Source of the DNA: Coleofasciculus sp. FACHB-T130
GTDB taxonomy: Bacteria > Cyanobacteriota > Cyanobacteriia > Cyanobacteriales > FACHB-T130
Assembly: GCF_014695375.1 (NCBI RefSeq)
Contig: NZ_JACJOG010000011.1
Span: 1-58,938 of the forward strand
Direction of reading: 5' to 3'
Length of the DNA stretch: 58,938 nucleotides
Part shown: positions 17,540 to 23,926 of the stretch, piece by piece
How the letters are laid out: each line of letters opens with the position of its first letter
Position numbering within the stretch: the first letter of the stretch is position 1
The notes under the pieces: generated by a model
The model's database searches: none
Seen by the model: only the letters and a program-made list of their open reading frames with translations
What the model was told of the DNA's origin: nothing
Translations under genes and position numbers: made by a program

Positions 17540-18026
17540 GGGTAAGCTATTCCCTCAAGAGTTTTGAGTTTTTAAAAACGGGCTTTTCTGGGATATCTTA
17601 CTGCCACACGGCTGTCCGATTAACCGTTCCTACGAATCTTGACTCCTGATTTCGCTAGCTCTCGGTAAGGGCACGCGCATTCAAATACTGTTCGGTTAAC
17701 TCAAATTTTGCACCAAGCCCTCAGAATGGAATTTTGCGGCGATTGCATTCCAAGTCCTAAAAGCGCGAACCAACCGAAAATCAAGGGTTCTGTAACCTGC
17801 TCCCGGCAGGTTTTCATGTGTGCTTGCTGTCGGTGTGCAGTTTCAACCGCTCAGTGGAGGGGTGTAGAGACGCATTAGCGAAATGGTGCATTCGTGCTGC
17901 GACACGTTAACGCAGTGCAGTGCCGCACCATTTCGCGTCTCTACCGGAGGTTACTGGTAGGCAAATGAGCTTATCCGAACCGGATTGCATGGGTATTGCC
18001 TGTGCCCCAAGCACTTAGCTCTTTAT
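17540..18026. other. Intergenic region between psb28 and moaB
   Basis: No gene is seen. Two structures stand out. A hairpin AACCTGC/GCAGGTT lies at about 17793-17812 and ends in TTTTC on the plus strand. A long inverted repeat spans 17864-17943, with arms GTAGAGACGC…GCGAAATGGTGC and GCACCATTTCGCGTCTCTAC; the left arm has four extra bases (ATTA). The inverted repeat resembles a small non-coding mobile repeat. Confidence 0.5.
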
Positions 18027-18362
18027 TTAGGACTGGCTAAGTTCCAAACCATGATCTTTTGCATACCGTTGCATGAAGCGCATGAAGCGATCCCATTCTT
18101 CAGGAGACTTCATCAGGTAAGTTGCTTGGAGGTCTTTTGCTTGACCGTTGACGAATACGCCCTTGACTTCTCTCGTCAACAGTTCTCCTTCCTCGTCAAC
18201 CATGTACATCCCAGTGATTTCCCCTGAGGTTTCGGTGTTAAAGGCGTTGGGACTTTCAAAATAAAACGTAGCGGTGCCATGAGCGCCACTCTTAGAGCGG
18301 GTTAGCTTTACATCCGGTATGACTTCTTCGTTGATCCCTCTGGAAAATTGAATTTGAGCCAT
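18027..18362 (-). CDS. psb28: Photosystem II reaction centre protein Psb28
   Basis: The 111-residue protein is Psb28: it starts MAQIQFSRGINEEVIPDVKL, followed by TRSKSGAHGTATFYFE, MYMVDEEGEL and the C-terminal SPEEWDRFMRFMQRYAKDHGLE. Psb28 binds the cytoplasmic face of the RC47 assembly intermediate and protects photosystem II during biogenesis and repair. It is soluble, with no membrane segment. Length and start are normal. The gene is monocistronic. Confidence 0.96.
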   Translation of the reverse strand: MAQIQFSRGINEEVIPDVKLTRSKSGAHGTATFYFESPNAFNTETSGEITGMYMVDEEGELLTREVKGVFVNGQAKDLQATYLMKSPEEWDRFMRFMQRYAKDHGLELSQS

Positions 18363-18661
18363 AATTCTGCCACCAAGTTTTTATGATAGATAACTTAACA
18401 TTTTCTCATTATTTAGAGCGGACTGGTTCAGCTTTCACGGGTGCTTTTGGGCACTTTAGTACCTCGGATGCCACCAAGAGACCTGAGTTAGACGAGCGAA
18501 CAAGTTACAATTAAACACATTTTCCTGAAAATTGGCAGAAATAAGCTTTTTTAGGACGATTAGTATGGTTTAGTTTCTTAAGCTCAAAAATGCTACTTTA
18601 AGCGCTTCTAAAAGGGAAAATTAGCTTAAAATCACGGATGCGATCGCTTTTTTGGTGTGAG

Positions 18662-19246
18662 ATGAATCTTGAATCTTTACTCCGACTCAATCGCCTAATT
18701 CGCGTCATCGGCTTCGATGATGCACCGTTCGCACGCCGTAGGGGTGGTAGTGCCTCCATCGCTGGGATCGTTTGTGCAGGCACCCGCTTTGAGGGCATGG
18801 TATGGGGAAAGGTGCGGCAAGATGGCTGGAATGCAACTGATACCGTTTGTAAGCTACTGCTCGGTAAAAAGTTCTTGCCGCAATTACACTTAGTGCTGCT
18901 CGACGGCATCGCTTTTGGCGGTTTTAACGTAATTGACCTTCCTAAGCTTGCCGAGCGATTGGAACTCCCCTGCGTTGCCGTGATGCGGCGTCAGCCTGAT
19001 CTAGCCGCTGTCAAACAAGCCATTCACCACTTGCCACAGCCAGAGCGACGGCTCAAGCTTTTGCAGCGTGCTGGTGGAATTTATACCTTCCCGCCATTCT
19101 TTTTCCAAGTGTGCGGTGCTGAGCCAGACGTAACCGCTGCGGTGCTGCAACGTCTGACTGACTGCGGCAACGTTCCAGAGGCATTACGTCTGGCGCATTT
19201 AATTGGAGCAGCGGTGGTGAAGGGAGAAAGCGGACGTTCGGCGTAA
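18662..19246 (+). CDS. DUF99-family protein
   Basis: The roughly 195-residue protein matches DUF99 (UPF0215): RVIGFDDAPFARRRGGSASIAGIVCAGTRFEGM at the N-terminus, LVLLDGIAFGGFNVIDL in the middle and LPCVAVMRRQPDLAAV. The family has an RNase-H-like fold related to endonuclease V, and the Asp residues of FDDAP and LLDGIAFGG may bind metal. The biological role in cyanobacteria is not established. The ATG at 18662 starts the conserved part; an in-frame ATG at 18638 would add eight residues encoded by a HIP1 site. It converges with the CAX gene over an inverted repeat. Confidence 0.8.
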   Translation: MNLESLLRLNRLIRVIGFDDAPFARRRGGSASIAGIVCAGTRFEGMVWGKVRQDGWNATDTVCKLLLGKKFLPQLHLVLLDGIAFGGFNVIDLPKLAERLELPCVAVMRRQPDLAAVKQAIHHLPQPERRLKLLQRAGGIYTFPPFFFQVCGAEPDVTAAVLQRLTDCGNVPEALRLAHLIGAAVVKGESGRSA

Positions 19247-19254
19247 GGATTTGG

Positions 19255-19318
19255 TAATGAGAGTTTTGAATTTTGAGTTTTGAGGCGAGCAGAAAGTCCT
19301 TTAACTCAAAACTTTTTC
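19255..19318. terminator. GAGTTTTGAATT-type inverted repeat between convergent genes
   Basis: GAGTTTTGAATTTTGAGTTTTGAG and, after about 20 bases, AACTCAAAACT form a hairpin between the DUF99 and CAX genes. It is related to the repeats at 3790-3852 and 39665-39730. Confidence 0.5.
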
Positions 19319-19339
19319 CCAATTATCAAAAAACAACCC

Positions 19340-20437
19340 TTAGGCGGGATGAAAGTAAAAAGCTGCTCCCAAGACGATGTAGGTTGCTAAGAGCAGTACG
19401 CCTTCTAACCAGTTAGAGCGTCCGTCTAGACTGATAAGATTGGCAACAGTGACAGCGATCGCTACCGCAATCACTTCAAAAGGATTGAAGTTGAGATCCA
19501 TTGGTTGACCAATGACAACTCCTACCAGAACTAAAATTGGAGCCACTAGCAGGGCAACTAATAAACTAGACCCCATCGCCACAGAGACGGATAAATCCAT
19601 ATTGTTTTTGAGAGCAACGTTGACCGCAGTTACATATTCGGCTGCACCGCCAACGAGAGGTAACAGAACAACACCTGTAAATAAGGGAGTTAATCCCAGA
19701 CCCTTTGTTGCTTCCTCTACGACTCCCACAAAAATCTCTGACTCAAAGGCAACTGCAACCGTAGAGGCTACTAACACACCAATCCAGAGCCAAAGATTCG
19801 GTTTGTGGGCAGTTGATTCAGCTTCAGAACCGATTGAATTTGGTGAGTCTAAATCGACTAATCCCACCTCGTAAAGATAGCTATGAGTTTTTAAAGAAAA
19901 CAGTAACGTCAGAGCATAAACTACGATTAACACAGTGGCAACTGTGAGGGAGAGATTGCGAATTGCATCGAGTGGAACACCATTTGAGGTATTGATGACC
20001 GTCGTAGGCAAAATAAGGGCGATCGCTGCCAGCGTCATCGAGGAACCATTCACTCGCGCCACAATCGGCTTGAATTCCTGTTCTTTATAGCGCAGTCCTC
20101 CTAAAAGCATGGAAAGGCCCATGACCAGGAGTAAATTACTGATAATTGTTCCAGTAATACTTGCTTTAACAATGTCAACTAAACCAGCATTTAGAGCTGC
20201 TAAAGCAATAATTAGCTCGGTTGCATTTCCAAAGACTGCATTTAACAATGCACCAATCGAAGGCCCCGTAACGACGGCAACTTCTTCAGTCGCAGTGCTT
20301 AACCAAATTGCTAGGGGGACGATAGCGATCCCTGATGTAATAAAAATGGCAAGCGAACCCCACCCTAAATATTCAGCAGCAATTGAAATGGGTACAAAAA
20401 TTAGCAGGACGTAAGAAATAATTTTCTTGATTGACAT
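19340..20437 (-). CDS. cax: Ca2+/H+ antiporter (CAX family)
   Basis: The 365-residue membrane protein has about eleven hydrophobic segments and the two CAX alpha-repeats: GNATE at 70-74 in an AVFGNATELIIALAAL context, and GGAAE at 263-267 in LVGGAAEYVTAVNVALKN. An acidic loop (about 193-207, DLDSPNSIGSEAES) separates the two halves, as in other CAX proteins. It exports Ca2+ in exchange for protons. I chose the ATG at 20437 because the longer frame, open to 20740, has unrelated residues and runs into the divergent EamA gene. Confidence 0.93.
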   Translation of the reverse strand: MSIKKIISYVLLIFVPISIAAEYLGWGSLAIFITSGIAIVPLAIWLSTATEEVAVVTGPSIGALLNAVFGNATELIIALAALNAGLVDIVKASITGTIISNLLLVMGLSMLLGGLRYKEQEFKPIVARVNGSSMTLAAIALILPTTVINTSNGVPLDAIRNLSLTVATVLIVVYALTLLFSLKTHSYLYEVGLVDLDSPNSIGSEAESTAHKPNLWLWIGVLVASTVAVAFESEIFVGVVEEATKGLGLTPLFTGVVLLPLVGGAAEYVTAVNVALKNNMDLSVSVAMGSSLLVALLVAPILVLVGVVIGQPMDLNFNPFEVIAVAIAVTVANLISLDGRSNWLEGVLLLATYIVLGAAFYFHPA

Positions 20438-20658
20438 AGCGAATTGTGGCTGAAATTGCAGAGCATGATGAATTTTCCCACCCGATGAGACGTAGGAAAG
20501 TAGCAACGAGTTCTCCCCTGGATGGTTGAGACGAGTCATACTTTCACTGCTTGATGTCATCGAAAATTGGGCACCTCTCACCTCTGTAAGAATATCTGGA
20601 AACTTGTCAATTGCACCCTGTCGTTTCTCGTATGCTGATGTAGAAGCAGGAGGACTCG

Positions 20659-21561
20659 ATGCCAAACGACAAACGAGAGGAAGGAAGAACCGCGCCTCGC
20701 CCCAATCGAGTGGGAGTTGCTCTGATAGCCGTCTCCGCAACGGGTTTTGCGACGCTGGCGATCTTCGCTAAGCTTGCCTATGCGGAAGGGTTAGATTTGT
20801 CCAGCACTCTGGCTTGGCGATTTACAGGCGCGGCAGTGGTACTCTGGGCGTGGCTGGTGTGGCGAGACGAGTGGCGCTTAAAACCGCAAGATGCGATCGC
20901 TGCCACCCTTTTGGGAGGTGTGGGGTATGCGATTCAAGCGACTCTGTTCTTTGGCGCTCTCGCTTATACCAGCGCTGGCGTTGCTGCTTTGCTACTTTAC
21001 ACCTATCCTGCCTTTGTCACTGTCTTGGCGTGGGTAATCGAAGGCGATCGCCCTGGATTCTACCGGAAGATTGCCCTCGGTTTAGCTCTCACGGGCTGTT
21101 TGCTGACTGCCGATTTGGGTGGAACCACCGTGCAGCCTTTAGGGTTAGGCCTGGGGATCGCATCGGGAGCCTGGTACGCACTTTATCTAACCTTTGGAGC
21201 GAGATTAGTGCGATCGCTCTCTCCGGTGACAACCAGCGCCTATCTGTCTCTGGGAGCCGCCCTCTCTTTTATGGGAGCCGCTTGTTTGGGGCGGGGGCTG
21301 ATTATTCCCCAAACGAGCATTGCCCTAGGGACAATCGCCGGGTTGGCAGCGATCGCAACGGTGCTGCCCATCGTTACCTTGTTCGCGGGTATCCAGCGGC
21401 TGGGAACCTCCAGAGCTGCCATTCTCTCCACCATCGAACCCGTGGTGACGGTGCTGCTGGGAATCATTTTCCTAGGAGAGCAACTCGTAGGCAGACAAAT
21501 ATTGGGAGGGTTACTGGTAGTCAGTTCGGTGGTGTTAATTCAGGCGTTTCCTCAAGATTAG
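20659..21561 (+). CDS. EamA/DMT-family transporter
   Basis: The 300-residue protein has ten predicted membrane helices in two EamA repeats: about 20-150 (ATGFATLAIFAKLAYAEGL… ALLLYTYPAFVTVLAWVI) and 165-298 (ASGAWYALYLTFGARLV… AAILSTIEPVVTVLLGIIFLGE). This drug/metabolite transporter group exports amino acids or other metabolites; the substrate cannot be read from sequence. A strong ribosome-binding site, CAGGAGGACTCG, precedes the ATG at 20659. It precedes the aroF leader region on the same strand, so read-through into that leader is possible. Any link to aromatic amino acid export is only a guess. Confidence 0.9.
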   Translation: MPNDKREEGRTAPRPNRVGVALIAVSATGFATLAIFAKLAYAEGLDLSSTLAWRFTGAAVVLWAWLVWRDEWRLKPQDAIAATLLGGVGYAIQATLFFGALAYTSAGVAALLLYTYPAFVTVLAWVIEGDRPGFYRKIALGLALTGCLLTADLGGTTVQPLGLGLGIASGAWYALYLTFGARLVRSLSPVTTSAYLSLGAALSFMGAACLGRGLIIPQTSIALGTIAGLAAIATVLPIVTLFAGIQRLGTSRAAILSTIEPVVTVLLGIIFLGEQLVGRQILGGLLVVSSVVLIQAFPQD

Positions 21562-21746
21562 TCGCTTGATTTACCCTCGCAGGGGTCTTGACGCGATTTG
21601 ATCCCTTTGCTAAGTTCATTGATGAATGGACTTATTGCATAAAAGTTAAACAAAAGAGTGATAAGTTCGATAGCGACCTAGAAGAAACTGGCTTTTGCCA
21701 GAATTCTCAGGTAAGCAGTAAATATTCAAATCAGGCATTTTCCCCC

Positions 21747-21800
21747 ATGTTCATTAGCAGTTTTTACTTTTATTGGTTTAGGACGGTTCACCGGCAGTGA
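21747..21800 (+). CDS. Aromatic leader peptide 1 (attenuator)
   Basis: A 17-codon ORF encodes MFISSFYFYWFRTVHRQ. Seven of 17 residues are Phe, Tyr or Trp, six of them consecutive (codons 6-11, 21762-21779). Its last codons (21784-21794) form one arm of an 11-bp helix with 21825-21835, and a U-tailed terminator follows at 21831-21863. This is the design of a ribosome-stalling leader peptide in transcription attenuation. The ribosome-binding site is weak (only AGG about 12 bases upstream). The same frame is open upstream to 21588 through a non-ATG codon, but the aromatic cluster plus the structure favours the short peptide. I know of no named homologue. Confidence 0.75.
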   Translation: MFISSFYFYWFRTVHRQ

Positions 21801-21863
21801 ATCCAGTGCCCGCATTGGAACCGCCCGGTGAACCGCAGAGTAAAATCTGCGGTTTTTTGTTTT
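21784..21863 (+). promoter_or_regulatory. Attenuator 1: antiterminator and terminator hairpins
   Basis: CGGTTCACCGG (21784-21794), inside the leader-peptide ORF, is perfectly complementary to CCGGTGAACCG (21825-21835). The latter overlaps the 5' arm of a terminator, AACCGCAGA (21831-21839), which pairs with TCTGCGGTT (21846-21854) across a 6-nt loop and is followed by TTTTTTGTTTT. The two helices are mutually exclusive. If the ribosome stalls at the Phe/Tyr/Trp codons, the first helix can form and read-through is expected. If it reaches the stop codon it covers 21784-21794 and the terminator forms. Confidence 0.75.
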
Positions 21864-21884
21864 AAGGAGCAATTTTTCATCGTG

Positions 21885-21944
21885 ATGACCTATTTCAGTA
21901 GCTGGTTTTATGGCTTTTATTTTTGGCCCACAAGTTCCGGGTAA
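21885..21944 (+). CDS. Aromatic leader peptide 2 (attenuator)
   Basis: A 19-codon ORF encodes MTYFSSWFYGFYFWPTSSG, with nine aromatic residues (3 Phe-only runs broken by Tyr and Trp; codons 3-14). AAGGAG at 21864-21869 is a good ribosome-binding site 15 bases before the ATG, or 12 before an in-frame GTG at 21882. Its 3' end (TTCCGGG, 21935-21941) is complementary to the 5' arm of the terminator at 21972-21999. The pattern of an aromatic pair, Ser-Ser and an aromatic cluster is shared with leader 1, so the two probably arose by duplication. Confidence 0.82.
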   Translation: MTYFSSWFYGFYFWPTSSG

Positions 21945-22007
21945 ATAGCGTCATGCCGATGAATCGTCTATAGCCCGGAAATACAAAAGGTTCCGGGCTT
22001 TTTTGTT
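21935..22007 (+). promoter_or_regulatory. Attenuator 2: antiterminator and terminator hairpins
   Basis: TTCCGGG (21935-21941), at the end of leader peptide 2, can pair with CCCGGAA (21974-21980). The same CCCGGAA also forms the 5' arm of a terminator, AGCCCGGAA (21972-21980) with TTCCGGGCT (21991-21999), a 9-bp helix with a 10-nt loop and a TTTTTT tail at 21999-22004. The alternative pairings repeat the logic of attenuator 1. The DAHP synthase start is 80 bases further on. Confidence 0.8.
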
Positions 22008-22086
22008 GCCAAACTCTAACCTCCCCCTACCCTCTCCTACAAGGAAGGGGAAGAAACAATCTTTTAACTTCAAGGAGACTCAAATC

Positions 22087-22986
22087 ATGATTAACGCCAA
22101 ACTTGCCTCGCAATCCCACGCCAATCACCAAACTACTGTCAAACTTTCCGAACAAGTTTCCATCGGTGGGACGGAACTTGCGATCATCGGGGGGCCTTGT
22201 ACAGTGGAAAGCTTGGAACAGATGGAAACGGTCGCTAGCCAACTCGCCGCAGCGCCCGTTCAGGCGCTGCGTGGCGGTGTCTACAAACCCCGTACCTCTC
22301 CTTATGCGTTCCAGGGAATGGGAGTGGAAGGACTCCAGATTTTGGCAGATGTGCGATCGCGTTATGGCATACCCGTCGTCACAGAAGTGATGTCAATTGG
22401 GCAAATAGAAGCTGTTGCGACTCATGCGGATATGCTGCAAATTGGGAGCCGTAATATGCAAAACTTCGATTTGCTGAAAGCTTTGGGACAAGCTGGCAAG
22501 CCAATATTGCTCAAACGTGGTCTAGCTTCTACGATTGAAGAATTTGTCATGGCGGCGGAATATATTTTAAGCCACGGCAATCCCGATGTGGTGCTGTGCG
22601 AACGGGGTATTCGCAGCTTCGATAACTATACGCGCAATGTGCTGGATTTAGGCGCGGTAGCTGCTTTGAAGCAGATAACCCACTTGCCAGTCATTGTCGA
22701 TCCGTCTCATGCCGTCGGTAAGCGGGAATTGGTAGCACCTTTGGCAAAGGCAGCGATCGCCTGTGGTGCAGATGGCTTAATTATTGAGTGTCATCCAGAA
22801 CCCGAAAAATCCGTTTCCGATGCTCGTCAGGCGCTTTCTTTAGAAGATATGGTGGAGCTCGTTCATAGTTTAAGACCTGTAGCCGCAGCGGTTGGGCGAA
22901 ATATATCCGAAGTAGGGGCGGGTTTCAGTTTAAAACCTGCCCCTATTCATTTCTCTGCCAAGAAACCATGTGGACTAACGGCTTAA
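22087..22986 (+). CDS. aroF: 3-deoxy-7-phosphoheptulonate (DAHP) synthase, AroA-beta type
   Basis: The 299-residue enzyme condenses phosphoenolpyruvate and erythrose-4-phosphate, the first step of the shikimate pathway. It has GGPCTVES at 35-42, RGGVYKPRTSPY at 62-73, IGSRNMQNF, LLKRGLAST, and DPSHAVGKRE near residue 214. It is the short type without an N-terminal ACT or chorismate-mutase domain, so allosteric control is probably limited. AAGGAGACTCAAATC gives a strong ribosome-binding site for the ATG at 22087. Family members normally end near VAAAVGRN (about residue 272). Here 27 more residues are encoded by an inverted repeat (22912-22947) and the sequence after it. Regulation is probably by the two attenuators upstream. 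Confidence 0.95.
   Translation: MINAKLASQSHANHQTTVKLSEQVSIGGTELAIIGGPCTVESLEQMETVASQLAAAPVQALRGGVYKPRTSPYAFQGMGVEGLQILADVRSRYGIPVVTEVMSIGQIEAVATHADMLQIGSRNMQNFDLLKALGQAGKPILLKRGLASTIEEFVMAAEYILSHGNPDVVLCERGIRSFDNYTRNVLDLGAVAALKQITHLPVIVDPSHAVGKRELVAPLAKAAIACGADGLIIECHPEPEKSVSDARQALSLEDMVELVHSLRPVAAAVGRNISEVGAGFSLKPAPIHFSAKKPCGLTA
22912..22947. repeat. Inverted repeat inside the 3' end of aroF
   Basis: GTAGGGGCGGGTTT (from 22912) and AAAACCTGCCCCTA (to 22945) form a hairpin with one mismatch around CAGTTT. It encodes part of the extra C-terminal tail of DAHP synthase. It looks like a dispersed palindromic repeat that inserted at the original stop codon. Confidence 0.65.
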
Positions 22987-23046
22987 TCCTATTGATTGAT
23001 TCTGCCGCGATAGCAATCTTCTTTAAGTTATACGCGAGTATTCGCC

Positions 23047-23070
23047 CGCCTTGTAGAGACAAGGCGGGGG
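23047..23070 (+). terminator. Hairpin after aroF
   Basis: CCGCCTTG and CAAGGCGG form an 8-bp stem around TAGAGA. There is no good T run, so it may be an intergenic palindrome and not a factor-independent terminator. It lies between aroF and the convergent SWIM gene. Confidence 0.45.
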
Positions 23071-23084
23071 AGAAATCAGCAGGA

Positions 23085-23924
23085 TTACATCACATCTTTA
23101 TTTTTTGTTTTCACCCGCTCATAAAACTCCTCCATCACTTCAATAAAAGAACTATCTTTCTTCCAAAAAGGCGGAAAATCCCCCTGCTTTTTAATCAAAA
23201 TTGCTGGCAAGCTTGCCAGCGATGCCACTTCAACAGTTTGAGGCAGTCGTTTAGTCCCCAGCCAAAATTCTCTATGATTTATCTTCTCCGTAACCGGGAC
23301 TTTTTCCAGTGGAGTGTAGTAAGACGCGGAGGGTTCTAAAGGGATTTCTTTTGCTGTGAGTTCAGTGGATAAAACCTCTCCTAAAGGAGATTTTGCCAGT
23401 TCCGCTTGCAGTGCCTCTTTAGATAAACCTCTGAGTTCAAACAAGAGAAACGGATTGTGGTCTAGTTGGGACGCTACCAAGTAGTAGACACCCGCGATGT
23501 GTTTGCAGGGATTGGCGTAATCTGGACAAGAACAATTGGTTTTAAAATCTTTGCGATTGTGGGGGAGAAGATGCAATCCTAGGTCAGAAAAAGCATCTTC
23601 AATATTATCGGGAACTTCATTCATCAATAGCTTGGAGACAAAGCTAGCTTTTGATGAAATGTGTTTAATCGCCTTCGACCAACTGGATTTATCAATCCGT
23701 GTAATTTCAATATTGATAATATAGGTTGGCTCTTTATAAACTCCAAAATAGAGATTCACTGAACCTTTGACAACAGCATTAATTTCATTCTGGTCAATTT
23801 TGTAGTGGAGGACTTTCCCCCCATTCGCATAAGAACGTCCTCGTCCTAATCTCGAAGGATCGGTAAAAGCTTCTAAGGCTTGAATGAAGCGTTTTCCCCA
23901 CCATGTACGGCTAAATTGAGCCAT
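23085..23924 (-). CDS. SWIM zinc-finger protein
   Basis: The 279-residue protein carries a SWIM zinc finger at about 131-143: CSCPDYANPCKHIAGVYYLV, matching CxCxnCxH. It begins with FSRTWWGKRFIQALE, found in SWIM proteins that are encoded next to SNF2 helicases. Here its ATG lies two bases after the stop of the SNF2-family gene (23927), so the two are translationally coupled. In the known gene pair the SWIM protein is thought to bind DNA or protein and work with the helicase. The exact process is not known in bacteria. Confidence 0.9.
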   Translation of the reverse strand: MAQFSRTWWGKRFIQALEAFTDPSRLGRGRSYANGGKVLHYKIDQNEINAVVKGSVNLYFGVYKEPTYIINIEITRIDKSSWSKAIKHISSKASFVSKLLMNEVPDNIEDAFSDLGLHLLPHNRKDFKTNCSCPDYANPCKHIAGVYYLVASQLDHNPFLLFELRGLSKEALQAELAKSPLGEVLSTELTAKEIPLEPSASYYTPLEKVPVTEKINHREFWLGTKRLPQTVEVASLASLPAILIKKQGDFPPFWKKDSSFIEVMEEFYERVKTKNKDVM

Positions 23925-23926
23925 GA

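Noticed and set aside
20814-21569. A 251-residue plus-strand ORF inside the EamA gene
   Set aside because: It lies in another frame of a clear membrane transporter gene, is rich in Cys and Arg, and shows no domain.
21588-21800. A 70-residue ORF before aroF
   Set aside because: Only its last 17 codons, from an ATG, carry the aromatic cluster; the upstream part has a non-ATG start and no coding signal.
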